64,000 bases of DNA from positions 124,001 to 188,000 of the forward strand of contig NZ_JAIWNA010000002.1 in assembly GCF_020216065.1 (NCBI RefSeq). The letters run 5' to 3'. A program made the translations under genes and the position numbers. Positions within the stretch are counted from its first letter, which is position 1. Each line of letters opens with the position of its first letter. The notes beneath the pieces were generated by a model. It ran no database searches, was not told the DNA's origin, and worked only from the letters and a program-made list of their open reading frames with translations. Positions 32,701 to 41,556 of the stretch are shown here, piece after piece. The DNA comes from Nocardia rosealba. Lineage in GTDB: Bacteria > Actinomycetota > Actinomycetes > Mycobacteriales > Mycobacteriaceae.

Positions 32701-33923
32701 GGGGGACTACCGTTCTCCGTGTCACCGGTTGGGTTCGCCGATGTGATTGGCAAGTGGGCGGCGACGATTAAGCCACCCGCCGGGCTGTTTTCGGTGGAGA
32801 GCTGACCCCCGACCGCCTTGGCGCGTTCTCGCATACCGATGAGCCCGTAGCCCGATGGCCGGTCCGACCTCGTGAAGCTCGGCCTTTTCGCTGCTCGCGA
32901 ATCGGGTCCGTCGTCGGCGACGGTGATGCCGAGCAGGTCGTGGCTCCAGGACAGGCGGATTCGAGCGTGGCCGGTTCCGGCGTGTTTGCCTACGTTGGTC
33001 AGGGCCTCCTGGATGATCCGGAAGGCAGTGAGATCCACGCCTGGCGGTAGCGGTTTGGGCGTGCCGTCGTTGTCCATCGTCACTCGCAGCCCCGCACGGT
33101 CGAACGACTCGAGCAGCCGGGGGAGCTGGGCCAGGCCGGGTGACGGTTCGGCGGGAGTGTTCGCGTCCCCGGCCTGGCGCAGCAGTCCGACCGTGGCGCG
33201 CAGGTCGTCGAGGGCGTTTCTCGTGGTCTCGATGATGTTGTTCAGGTTGGAGCGGGTCTGTTCCGGCTGGGAGTCGAACACGTGCGCGGCAACAACAGCC
33301 TGGGCATTGGCGAGGGTGATCTGGTGTGCGACGACATCGTGGAGTTCGCGGGCGATGCGCACCCGTTCCTCGGCGACGCTGCGCCGCGCTTCGCTCTCCC
33401 GGCTCTCCTCGGCACGCAGTGCCCGCTCTTCCATCGCGGCCAGGTAGGCGCGCCTGCTCTGCGTCGCAGTGCCGAGCGCCCCGGCGATCAGCGGGAGCGC
33501 CGCCACCGACAGCAGCCTGCCGGCGTCCTGCCAGGACAGCCCGTCGAGAAGCGGGGTAGCCGCGACCAGCAATGCCACGGCGGGAAGCAGGACCGCGATC
33601 GTCACCCTCAGCTCGGTGTGCAGCGCCAGCGCGTAGGCGGCGATCGCGACGGGCACCACGATCAGCGGGGTCGACAGCAGGCCCAACGGGGCGACCAGCA
33701 TCCCGCACGCGGTGGTTACCGCGACCACGGCTACCGGCGCCCGATGCCGCACGACCAGCGCCGCGCACGACACAACCGCGACGACATAGGTGGCGATCGG
33801 CGGCCATCCGAAGGTGTTGTCGGGGTGAAAGATCCCGCCGGACAGGCACAGCAGGAACGCCGTCGCGAGGACGAGCGCCTCGCGCCACCACACCGGTCGT
33901 CGTGCCACCTGCTGGGTGACCAT
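32697..33923 (-). CDS. Sensor histidine kinase (HisKA_3, NarX/DesK type)
   Basis: The 408-residue protein starts at ATG 33923; the open frame upstream lacks homology. About six membrane spans occupy residues 10-165, followed by a coiled linker (EERALRAEESRESEARRSVAEE), the phospho-acceptor helix RIARELHDVVAHQI with His, and a HATPase domain with QEALTNVGKHA, VADDGPDS and GYGLIGMRERA. The sensing domain is entirely in the membrane, as in kinases that detect membrane-active drugs. Its stop overlaps the response regulator ATG by 4 bases. It is divergent from an MFS exporter. Confidence 0.93.
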   Translation of the reverse strand: MVTQQVARRPVWWREALVLATAFLLCLSGGIFHPDNTFGWPPIATYVVAVVSCAALVVRHRAPVAVVAVTTACGMLVAPLGLLSTPLIVVPVAIAAYALALHTELRVTIAVLLPAVALLVAATPLLDGLSWQDAGRLLSVAALPLIAGALGTATQSRRAYLAAMEERALRAEESRESEARRSVAEERVRIARELHDVVAHQITLANAQAVVAAHVFDSQPEQTRSNLNNIIETTRNALDDLRATVGLLRQAGDANTPAEPSPGLAQLPRLLESFDRAGLRVTMDNDGTPKPLPPGVDLTAFRIIQEALTNVGKHAGTGHARIRLSWSHDLLGITVADDGPDSRAAKRPSFTRSDRPSGYGLIGMRERAKAVGGQLSTENSPAGGLIVAAHLPITSANPTGDTENGSPP

Positions 33924-34040
33924 CACCGGATCGGGGGACGCTGCTGGTTCGGCAACACCTCGCCCAAGATACGCGTGGCGAGCGTCCCGCGACCGCAAGG
34001 CGCTCGACCCGGTTCCTACGCACCAGGGAGTGCGCAGTCG

Positions 34041-34060
34041 GCTGGTGCGACAGCACCAGC
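34041..34060. promoter_or_regulatory. 20-base perfect palindrome between two-component and efflux operons
   Basis: GCTGGTGC (34041-34048) and GCACCAGC (34053-34060) form a perfect 8-bp inverted repeat with GACA between them. It lies in the 262-base divergent gap and could be the binding site of the LuxR-type regulator. A hairpin in RNA is also possible. Confidence 0.45.
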
Positions 34061-34185
34061 GGCAATCGGTGACGAGGGACGATGCCCGCCGACGGCTCCG
34101 CTGGAACGGTTGTAACCAGAAGGCCCCTGGCCGGCGCGAATCCCGCCGAGTCGGGGAATCAAAGTCTGGTGAGGAGCCGAAGTCG

Positions 34186-35661
34186 ATGCAGCAGAACACA
34201 ACCGACGGTGCGAACGTCGGTCTTCACACGAGGTGGAGTCGGCGACTTCTCGGCCTCGTGGCGATCCTGGCCCTGGTGAACTTCGTGGTGGATTCGGCGA
34301 TCGGCGCACCGCTGATCGTCCTGCCCGAGATGCTCGACCATTTCGGCACCGACCAGGCGGCGTGGCTCAATGCCACCGCGATGCTGGCGGGCGTGATGTG
34401 GGCCCCATTGCTCGGTAAGAGCGCGGACATATACGGAAAACGCCGAGTCCTCGTGCTGACTCTGCTCATCAGTTGTGTCGGTGCGCTGATCTGCGCGGTT
34501 GCCCCGACGATGTGGATATTCGTGATCGGTCGCATGCTGCAGGGAGCCGCGTTGGCCGCCATGTTCCTTTCGGTCGCGATCGTGCGAACCGTCTGCACGC
34601 CACGCCTGGCCATGATCATCGTCGGCATCGTGACCACCGGCACTGCGATCCTCAATGTCGCCTCCCGTTTTCTCGTCGAGAAGCTGGCGACGGAGTTCGG
34701 CTTTCAGATTCTGTTTCTCATCTCGGCCGCTGTCGCGGTGGCGATGGCTGTCTGCGTGCGTTTCCTGGTTCCCGAATCGCTCGTGAAGACCCCGGGCCGG
34801 CTCGACATCTCGGGTGCGTTGCTGCTCGGCGGCGGTCTGCTCGGAGTGCTCGGTTACATCAGCATGGGTCCCGATCTCGGGTGGTCCGCTGTCGGACCGC
34901 TTGCCCTACTCCTCGGCGGGGTCGTGGCGTTGGTCAGATGGTTCACAGTCTCCAGTCGAAAGGCTGATCCGCTGATCGACATCGCAAACCTCGGCAAGCC
35001 ACTGCTTCTCACACTTCTGGTGGTCTTCCTCGGTGCGGGTTCCTACCAGAGCATGCTTCAACTCATCCCGCTCATCAGTGATATCTCGGCGGACCAGAAC
35101 TTGGGCTACGGACTCGGTGGACGCGGGTCGGTGGCGTTGCTTCTCGCGGCACCCGCTGTCGGCGTCATGCTCGGCGGGCCGGTGGCCGGCTGGTTGGGTA
35201 CGCGAATCGGGCCTGCCCGAACTCTGGCCGGGGCGGTCATGCTCGGAACCGTTGCCACCATCGGAATGTTCCTCGGTGCGTCCCAGTTGGTGGCGGCGCT
35301 GTGCTTCGCATTCCTGCTCGGGGTCACGGTCGCGGCGTTGGGTGCGTCGGGCTTCAACATGGCGGGCGACTTGGCATCGGCGCAACGGCAGGGCGTCGTG
35401 TCCAGCCTGGTCATGGTGATGGTCTCGACCGGGGCCGTGGTGTTCGACTTCGTCGGCGCGGCCGTTCTCGCATCGACCACTGTCGTCGCGGACGGTGAGA
35501 CGGTGAACTCGGCGACCGGCGTATTCAGCTATATCGCGATTGCCACCGCGGCCTTCGCGATCGCCGCCGTCGTGGTCGTCCTTCTTGTTCGAACCACGCG
35601 CCCGCAGCGTCGGATGCCCGCGCCGAAACCCGAGCGCCAGGCTGTCGAAACGCACGCGTGA
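34186..35661 (+). CDS. MFS efflux transporter (DHA2-like)
   Basis: The 491-residue protein is read from ATG 34186, preceded by GAGGAG. It shows 12-14 hydrophobic spans, with the MFS loop GKSADIYGKRRVLVLTL (motif A) and ATAMLAGVMWAPLLG, FVIGRMLQGAALAAMF and a motif-C-like VGVMLGGPVAGWLG. This pattern fits drug:proton antiporters. It is divergent from the NarL-type two-component pair and 28 bases ahead of a flavin monooxygenase, so it likely exports the same toxic compound that the monooxygenase modifies. Confidence 0.9.
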   Translation: MQQNTTDGANVGLHTRWSRRLLGLVAILALVNFVVDSAIGAPLIVLPEMLDHFGTDQAAWLNATAMLAGVMWAPLLGKSADIYGKRRVLVLTLLISCVGALICAVAPTMWIFVIGRMLQGAALAAMFLSVAIVRTVCTPRLAMIIVGIVTTGTAILNVASRFLVEKLATEFGFQILFLISAAVAVAMAVCVRFLVPESLVKTPGRLDISGALLLGGGLLGVLGYISMGPDLGWSAVGPLALLLGGVVALVRWFTVSSRKADPLIDIANLGKPLLLTLLVVFLGAGSYQSMLQLIPLISDISADQNLGYGLGGRGSVALLLAAPAVGVMLGGPVAGWLGTRIGPARTLAGAVMLGTVATIGMFLGASQLVAALCFAFLLGVTVAALGASGFNMAGDLASAQRQGVVSSLVMVMVSTGAVVFDFVGAAVLASTTVVADGETVNSATGVFSYIAIATAAFAIAAVVVVLLVRTTRPQRRMPAPKPERQAVETHA

Positions 35662-35689
35662 GCCTTCCATCGGAAACAGAGGAGTCGAC

Positions 35690-36883
35690 ATGAAATCCAG
35701 AGGAACTGTGCTGATTTCCGGCGCGAGTATCGCGGGTCCCGCGTTGGCGTTCTGGTTGCACAAGTATGGATTCGAGGTGACGGTGGTCGAGAAGTCCGCC
35801 GGTGTGCGCGGCGGCGGTTACCCGATCGACCTGCGTGGCACCGCCGTCGAGGTCGCGCACCGGATGGGCATTCTGCCGCAGCTCCAGCGAGCCCATATCG
35901 ACACACAGCGGGTCACTTTCCTCGAAGCCGACGGCAGTCGGGCCGCTGTCGTTCATCCGCAGGCGGTGGTCGGGGGAGTCGACGGACATGACCTCGAAGT
36001 CCCCAGGGAGACGCTGACGAACGTCCTGTACACGGCAGTCCGTGACGACGTGGAGTTCGTCTTCGACGATTCCGTCGACGCGCTCGCCGAACACGAGCAC
36101 GCTGTGGACGTCACTTTCCACAGCGGCGCCCAACGCGGTTTCGGTCTTGTCGTCGGCGCCGACGGATTGCACTCACGCACCAGGACTCTCGCCTTCGGCC
36201 CCGAACAGAACTACCTGCGCTACCTCGGCTACTGCTTCTCGATCTGCACCATGCCCAACACATTCGGGCTCTCACACGAAGCGCTCATCTGGAACACCCC
36301 CGGACGAGCCGCCGCTCTCTACGCCGTGGGAAACAGCAACGACGTACACGCCCTCCTGACCTTCGCCCACCCCGAACCATCCCACGAAACCCTCCGCGAC
36401 AGCGAGACTCGACGTGCACTGATATCCACACTCTTCGGCGACGACGGATGGAAGGTGCCGGAAATCGTCGAGGCCATGTGCGATTCCCCAGATCCCTTCT
36501 TCGACACGGTAAGTCAGGTCCACATGCCGCAATGGTCCACCGGGCGCGTGGCACTCGTCGGCGATGCCGCCTACGCACCGTCGTTCCTGACCGGGCAGGG
36601 GTCGAGCCTCGCGCTCGTCGGCGCCTACATGCTCGCCGAATCCCTGGCCGCGCACGACGACCACACCACGGCCTTCACCGCCTACGAACGTGCCAGCCGC
36701 CCATTCATCGAACTCAACCAATCGCAGATCTCCACCGGCGAAGCGGCACTCTTTCCCACCACGGACGAAGCGCTGCAAGCCCGCAACCATCGACTCCGCG
36801 ACCTCACCATGACACCCCCGACTACCGGTCGACCGGCCCACACAGCCCTCACACTGCCTGAGCCCGGATGGATTGCCTCGTGA
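35690..36883 (+). CDS. FAD-dependent monooxygenase (class A, Tet(X)/PHBH-like fold)
   Basis: The 397-residue protein starts at ATG 35690 after CAGAGGAG. The FAD-binding fingerprint is LISGASIAGPALAFWLHKYGFEVTVVEK, the second is LVVGADGLHSRTR (DG motif), and the third is ALVGDAAYAPSFLTGQGSSLALVGAYMLA (GD motif). Members hydroxylate aromatic or polyketide substrates; those beside exporters often inactivate antibiotics, as Tet(X) and Rox do. Substrate is not predictable from sequence. It is probably in one operon with the upstream MFS pump under the divergent two-component system. Confidence 0.9.
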   Translation: MKSRGTVLISGASIAGPALAFWLHKYGFEVTVVEKSAGVRGGGYPIDLRGTAVEVAHRMGILPQLQRAHIDTQRVTFLEADGSRAAVVHPQAVVGGVDGHDLEVPRETLTNVLYTAVRDDVEFVFDDSVDALAEHEHAVDVTFHSGAQRGFGLVVGADGLHSRTRTLAFGPEQNYLRYLGYCFSICTMPNTFGLSHEALIWNTPGRAAALYAVGNSNDVHALLTFAHPEPSHETLRDSETRRALISTLFGDDGWKVPEIVEAMCDSPDPFFDTVSQVHMPQWSTGRVALVGDAAYAPSFLTGQGSSLALVGAYMLAESLAAHDDHTTAFTAYERASRPFIELNQSQISTGEAALFPTTDEALQARNHRLRDLTMTPPTTGRPAHTALTLPEPGWIAS

Positions 36884-37006
36884 TGCCTGCGGCATGCTCG
36901 GCACTACGAGTGTGCTCTGAGAACTAATCGGACCGCCCGCTCGTTGGTGAATTCGCTGGTGTGTTCCAGCGGGCCGCGGTGCGGCCGTGGTCAACTGGAG
37001 GTCACT

Positions 37007-37843
37007 GTGCACACAAGGTCGATCGCACCTACGGATCACGAATCCGGGCGAGCGGGCCGCATCTTGCGGTTGCCGATCGTGTGGATGTCGGTCGGGACAG
37101 TCGGTGTCGGTGGGGTGTCTGCGCTGTCCTCGGGTGGGTCGCCGGTGCCTGCGGTCGTTGGCGCGGTTGCCGCGGTTGCCGTCTACTGGGCGGTCATGCG
37201 CTACGTCGCGCGGCGAAGCACGCCGGAGATAGCGAGGGCACGGGCCGGGATCCGGGTGTTGCTCGGCATCGGGCTCGGCTTCACGTTCATCGCCGTGTCG
37301 ATGCTCATGGTGATCACCGAGTTCTCGTTCACTCGGGTGTCCGGTAGCGCCGTCGCGACGGTCGTGAGCATCGTTGCCGTGCAACTCGGTGCGGCGGTGA
37401 CCGAAGAACTACTCTTCCGCGGCTTGTTGTTGCAAGGACTGGAACGGCTGTGTGGCAGTTGGGCGGCGCTGGCGATCACCGCCGCGCTGTTCGGTGCCAT
37501 CCATATGGCCAACCCCGGCGCCACGCTGTGGACCGGGTTCGCGATCGCCGTCGAGGCCGGCGTGCTGTTGGGCGCCGCTTTCCTGTGGCTGCGCAGTATC
37601 TGGGTGGCGGTTGGCCTGCACTTCGCCTGGAACACCACCGTCGGGCTGCTCGGCATCCCGGTATCGGGGCATGCGTCCCCGGGTTTGCTGATTGCCGAAC
37701 CGACCGGCCCGGAGTTGCTGACCGGCGGCCAGTTCGGCATCGAGGGGTCGATCATTCCCGTCGTCGTGAGCCTGCTACTCGCCGTGCCCATGCTCATCGC
37801 TGCTCACAAGCGCGGCAACCTCGTGCGCCTGCAGCGGCGCTGA
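37007..37843 (+). CDS. CPBP-family intramembrane metalloprotease
   Basis: The 278-residue membrane protein is read from GTG 37007 with CTGGAGG five bases ahead; an upstream GTG is less likely. About eight spans are visible. The CPBP/Rce1-like catalytic motifs are present: EELLFRGLLL (EExxxR), FGAIHMANP (FxxxH) and LHFAWNTTVG (HxxxN/D). Bacterial members are linked to bacteriocin self-immunity and peptide processing. It stands alone between the monooxygenase and an SDR gene; no prenylated or small peptide substrate gene is nearby. Confidence 0.9.
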   Translation: MHTRSIAPTDHESGRAGRILRLPIVWMSVGTVGVGGVSALSSGGSPVPAVVGAVAAVAVYWAVMRYVARRSTPEIARARAGIRVLLGIGLGFTFIAVSMLMVITEFSFTRVSGSAVATVVSIVAVQLGAAVTEELLFRGLLLQGLERLCGSWAALAITAALFGAIHMANPGATLWTGFAIAVEAGVLLGAAFLWLRSIWVAVGLHFAWNTTVGLLGIPVSGHASPGLLIAEPTGPELLTGGQFGIEGSIIPVVVSLLLAVPMLIAAHKRGNLVRLQRR

Positions 37844-37880
37844 GCCCGTAACAGCGCCGGCCCACCGACACCCCCGTCCG

Positions 37881-37899
37881 GCACGAGACACCGTCGTGC
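37881..37899. terminator. Candidate terminator hairpin in convergent gap
   Basis: GCACGA (37881-37886) pairs with TCGTGC (37894-37899) around a 7-base loop, between the convergent CPBP and SDR genes. The stem is short and there is no T-run. Confidence 0.35.
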
Positions 37900-37914
37900 G
37901 GGCACTGTCCATCG

Positions 37915-38844
37915 TCATGCTCCAGAGACGTCTGTGATCGGGGCGGGTGCCGGCGACGCGGAGGTGAAGGGGAAGCGCGTGCCGGTGAGGTGTTCGGAGA
38001 CACGCCAGAGCCGCGCGGCGGAGTCCGGATCCTTGGCCACGGGGGATATTTCGCCCACTGTTGCCGGACCGCGAACACCGCCGAAGCGGCTCGGGCCGAC
38101 GAAACTGCCGCCTGGGACGTTGCCGACGGCAGCCAGCAGGGTGGGCAGCGCACCGGCATCGGGGCCTTGGGCGAGCAAGGGCGTGAACACTGCAGACAGG
38201 GCGTCCAGGAGCTTGCTGCCGCTGGTGATCCGGAAGCCGGTGGAAGCCCAGCCGGGGTGCGCGGTGGTCGCGACGACCGGCGATCCGGCCGCACTCAGGC
38301 GGCGTTGTAGTTCGGCGGTGAACAGCAGGACCGACAACTTCGACGCACCGTAGGCGCCGAACGGCTTGTAGGGGCGTTGTGCCCACTGCAAGTCGTCGAA
38401 ATCGAGCTGTGCGGAGCGGTAGGCGGTCGACGAGGTGGACACGATGCGGTCGGTGATCCGGTCGAGCAACAGGTTCGTCAACGCGAAGGGCGCCAGGTGG
38501 TTGACCCCGAACTGGAGTTCGAAACCGTCGGCGGTGTGCTGTAGCGAGGCGGTCATCGTCCCGGCGTTGTTGATGAGCACGTCCACTGTGCTGTCGATGC
38601 CGTCCGCGAACTGCCGGACCGATGTCAGCGAGCTGAAGTCGAGCGGACGAACTTCGACCGTGCCACTCATCTCGGCGGCGACGGCACGGCCCTTTTCCTG
38701 GTCGCGGACAGCGAGTATGAGCCGTGCGCCCTTGGCGGCCAGGACAGCCGCCGCGGCACGGCCGATCCCGCTGGTGGCGCCGGTGACTACGACAGTGCGG
38801 CCGGTCTGATCCGGAATCTGGGAAGGAGAGGAAAGTGTGATCAT
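37915..38844 (-). CDS. Short-chain dehydrogenase/reductase (retinol-dehydrogenase-like)
   Basis: The 309-residue classical SDR has VVVTGATSGIGRAAAAVLA (cofactor site), DVLINNAGTM (NNAG) and the catalytic STSSTAYRSA plus YGASKLSVLLF (Y-x-x-x-K). The size and the LDFSSLTSVRQFAD stretch fit the WWOX/retinol-dehydrogenase subgroup. It reduces or oxidises a hydroxyl or keto group with NADP. It is divergent from a TetR regulator, and a near-perfect palindrome lies between the two starts, so it is probably an inducible detoxifying or catabolic enzyme. Confidence 0.9.
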   Translation of the reverse strand: MITLSSPSQIPDQTGRTVVVTGATSGIGRAAAAVLAAKGARLILAVRDQEKGRAVAAEMSGTVEVRPLDFSSLTSVRQFADGIDSTVDVLINNAGTMTASLQHTADGFELQFGVNHLAPFALTNLLLDRITDRIVSTSSTAYRSAQLDFDDLQWAQRPYKPFGAYGASKLSVLLFTAELQRRLSAAGSPVVATTAHPGWASTGFRITSGSKLLDALSAVFTPLLAQGPDAGALPTLLAAVGNVPGGSFVGPSRFGGVRGPATVGEISPVAKDPDSAARLWRVSEHLTGTRFPFTSASPAPAPITDVSGA

Positions 38845-38852
38845 GAAGCGAA

Positions 38853-38869
38853 TGTATCCACTGGAAACA
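38853..38869. promoter_or_regulatory. TetR operator between the SDR and TetR genes
   Basis: TGTATCCACTGGAAACA (38853-38869) is an imperfect dyad TGTWTCC-N3-GGAWACA. GGAAACA is repeated in direct orientation about 19 bases further on. It lies in the 62-base gap between divergent starts. Confidence 0.55.
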
Positions 38870-38906
38870 ATCTAGTCAACGGAAACATCCTTGATAGGCT
38901 GCCCGA

Positions 38907-39494
38907 ATGACGCCCGACCGCCCCTACCACCACGGCAACCTGCGCCAGGCCGTACTGGAACAAGCCACGCCGGTGGTGCGTGACCGGGGAGCCTCGGAGC
39001 TGTCGCTGCGCGAGCTCGCCGCCGCCGTCGGCGTTTCGCACGCCGCTGTGCGCCGGCACTTCCCCGACCGCCGGCAGCTTCACGACGCACTGGCCGTCGA
39101 AGGGTTCGCACTGCTCGGCACACGACTGCGGGACGCGGTCGATGCCGCGCCCGACTACCGCGCGCAGATCCACTCGCTCGCCCGGGCCTACCTCGACTTC
39201 GTGACGTCCGAGGCGAACCTGGCCGAGCTGATGTTCGCCCACAAACACGGCGAAGGTGGCGAGGCCGTAAGTGCGGCTGCGGAGGCGGCCTTCGCGCCGA
39301 TGTTGCTGGTTTTCGAACGCGGCCTGGCCGACGAACTGGAGGACACGAGCCCGCAGCGGACCGCACTGATCTTCTTCGCCACCCTGCAAGGGCTGGCAGG
39401 GCTGGTCAACTGCGGCATGATCACGGCCGACCAGCTCGGCGGGTTGATCGAAGAGGCTGTCGCACAATTCCCGCAGGGGCGCGTCGGACGATAA
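38907..39494 (+). CDS. TetR-family regulator (TetR_C_13-like)
   Basis: The 195-residue protein opens with YHHGNLRQAVLEQATPVV, a recurrent start of this subgroup, then LRELAAAVGVSHAAVRRHFPDRRQLHDALA as the helix-turn-helix. The C-terminal domain includes LAELMFAHKHG and FFATLQGLAGLVNCGMI. It most likely represses the divergent SDR gene and itself through the TGTWTCC/GGAWACA dyad. The ligand is unknown. Confidence 0.9.
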   Translation: MTPDRPYHHGNLRQAVLEQATPVVRDRGASELSLRELAAAVGVSHAAVRRHFPDRRQLHDALAVEGFALLGTRLRDAVDAAPDYRAQIHSLARAYLDFVTSEANLAELMFAHKHGEGGEAVSAAAEAAFAPMLLVFERGLADELEDTSPQRTALIFFATLQGLAGLVNCGMITADQLGGLIEEAVAQFPQGRVGR

Positions 39495-39637
39495 CGCGCG
39501 CAATGCCTTTGCGCCGCCGGAGTCGTCGAAGATTCCGCTCAGCGGTCGGTGGTATTGCCGGGGTCGGGTCGCGCTGGAAACGTCGCGGCGACCGCGATGT
39601 CGAACGATGATCTCGCGGCCGAACCGAAGGAGCCGCG

Positions 39638-40981
39638 GTGACCACGCTGCCACCCGAGAAGGCGAATCCGTCTGCGCCACAGGCGTTCGCCCCGACCGAC
39701 GCGAGGGCTCGCCGCCGTACGGCGTTGTCGAGCCTGCTCGGTACGACGATCGAGTACTACGACTTCTTGCTGTACGGGACGATGGCTGCGGTGGTGTTCG
39801 GGCCGCTGTTCTTTCCTGGCTCGAATCCGGCGTTGAGCACGATCGCCTCGTTCGGCACCCTCGCCGCCGGGTATGTCGCACGTCCGCTCGGTGGCGTGAT
39901 CTTCGGCCATTTCGGTGACCGTGTGGGCCGCAAGTCGATGTTGCTGATCACCATGCTGATGATGGGTATCGCCAGCGCGGCGATCGGCCTGCTGCCGACC
40001 TATCACACCATCGGCGTCGCGGCGCCGATCCTGCTGGTGCTGCTGCGCGTGGTGCAAGGGGTGGCTGTCGGCGGGGAATGGGGTGGCGCCGCGCTGATGG
40101 TCGTCGAGCATGCCGACGCGGGCAATCGCGGTCGCTGGACCGGAATCATGCAGCTGGGAACACCTCTCGGTTTCCTCCTGTCCACCGGGGCGGTGGCCGC
40201 GGTGACCCAGCTTCCCGAACCACAGTTCTCGACCTGGGGGTGGCGGGTGCCGTTCCTGCTGAGCGCGGCCCTGCTGGTGCTCGGGATGTATGTGCGGCTG
40301 CGGGTCGCCGAGAGTCCGGTTTTCGCCGCCGCCGCGCCACTGCGGGACTCGATTCCCGCGGCGCAGGTGCTGCGCCGCCCACGCCTGCTCGTCCCCGCCG
40401 TGTTCGCCGGTCTCGCGCCGTTCGCGCTGACCGCCCTGACGAGTTCGCACATCATCGCCTACGCGACCGGCATCGGTTACGCGGTCGGCGAGGTGATGCG
40501 ATCGCTGCTGCTGGTGGTTGTCGTCTCGATCGTCGCCATTCCCGCGAGTGCGGCCCTGTCGGATCGGTTGGGCAGGCGGCGGACGATGATGACGGGCGCG
40601 ATCGGCGCCATCATCTACGCCTTCCCCCTGTACAGCCTGATCAACAGTGATTCGTGGTGGATCATGACGGGCGCACTGATGTTCGCGCAGCTGTTGCAGA
40701 ACCTGATGTACGCGCCGCTGACCCCGATGCTGTCGGAAATGTTCCCCACCGGTGTGCGATACACCGGTGTGTCCATCGCCTATCAGACCGCGGCGCTGGT
40801 CGGCGCGGGCTTCACCCCGCTGATCGCGAGCAGCCTGCTGGTCGCCTTCGACGGGTCGAGCGTCGCGCTGAGCGGGATCATCGTGGTCACCGCCGCCCTC
40901 AGTCTGGCCGCCCTGGTCGCTACGGTGGAGGTCACGGGCCGGGATCTGCGTGTCGACGCCGATGACCGCCCACAGTCGTAG
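39638..40981 (+). CDS. MFS transporter, metabolite:H+ symporter (MHS) family
   Basis: The 447-residue protein starts at GTG 39638 after GGAGCCGC. The MHS signature is strong: SLLGTTIEYYDFLLYGTMAAVVFGPLFFP, GYVARPLGGVIFGHFGDRVGRKSML and VVQGVAVGGEWGGAALMVVEHA. Family members import shikimate, alpha-ketoglutarate, proline-betaine, citrate or aromatic acids. Twelve spans are visible. A VOC protein starts 17 bases downstream, so the pair probably takes up and processes one organic acid, perhaps aromatic. Confidence 0.92.
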   Translation: MTTLPPEKANPSAPQAFAPTDARARRRTALSSLLGTTIEYYDFLLYGTMAAVVFGPLFFPGSNPALSTIASFGTLAAGYVARPLGGVIFGHFGDRVGRKSMLLITMLMMGIASAAIGLLPTYHTIGVAAPILLVLLRVVQGVAVGGEWGGAALMVVEHADAGNRGRWTGIMQLGTPLGFLLSTGAVAAVTQLPEPQFSTWGWRVPFLLSAALLVLGMYVRLRVAESPVFAAAAPLRDSIPAAQVLRRPRLLVPAVFAGLAPFALTALTSSHIIAYATGIGYAVGEVMRSLLLVVVVSIVAIPASAALSDRLGRRRTMMTGAIGAIIYAFPLYSLINSDSWWIMTGALMFAQLLQNLMYAPLTPMLSEMFPTGVRYTGVSIAYQTAALVGAGFTPLIASSLLVAFDGSSVALSGIIVVTAALSLAALVATVEVTGRDLRVDADDRPQS

Positions 40982-40998
40982 GCCAGGAGGTCATCGCC

Positions 40999-41520
40999 AT
41001 GCGGGGAATCAACCACATCGTCTTGTTCGTCGCGCAGCTGGAACGCAGCATCGCCTTCTACGAAGACGTCCTCGGCTTCGAGCCACTCGCCGAGGGATTT
41101 CCGGGCGGCGCCTTCCTGCGTCACCCCGGCTCGGCCAACGATCACGACCTCGGGCTGTTCCAGGCCAGGCGGCCCGCGGCGGGACCGCCGGGATCGGTCG
41201 GGCTCTACCACGTCGCCTGGGAGGTCGACACGTTGCGCGAGCTCGCCGATATCCGCGGTCGCCTGCTCGCTGCGGACGCACTGACCGGTGCGAGCGACCA
41301 CGGGTCGACCAAAGCGCTCTACGCGCGCGACCCCGACGGCATCGAGTTCGAGGTGTGCTGGCTGGTGCCCGACGAACACGTCGAGGACGCTCTCGCCCCC
41401 GGAACCTCGCTGACCGCACCCTTGGACCTCGACGCCCAAATCGCGCGGTACAGCGCCGACACACCGGGCGGTCGCCGCACCGACCCGCAGGTATGGGCCC
41501 GCATCGCGGCACGGCGATGA
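40999..41520 (+). CDS. VOC-superfamily dioxygenase-like protein
   Basis: The 173-residue protein starts at ATG 40999 behind CCAGGAGGTCATCGCC. It has GINHIVLFVAQLERSIAFYEDVLGFEP, VGLYHVAWEVDT and ARDPDGIEFEVCW: the two His and one Glu that ligate metal in extradiol ring-cleavage dioxygenases and glyoxalase relatives (CatE-like) are in place. It could cleave a catechol or isomerise a small substrate. It follows the MHS transporter by 17 bases and is probably co-transcribed with it. Confidence 0.87.
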   Translation: MRGINHIVLFVAQLERSIAFYEDVLGFEPLAEGFPGGAFLRHPGSANDHDLGLFQARRPAAGPPGSVGLYHVAWEVDTLRELADIRGRLLAADALTGASDHGSTKALYARDPDGIEFEVCWLVPDEHVEDALAPGTSLTAPLDLDAQIARYSADTPGGRRTDPQVWARIAARR

Positions 41521-41556
41521 ATACCTCTGGTGAATGCGCCCCGGCGCTCGGAGCGA

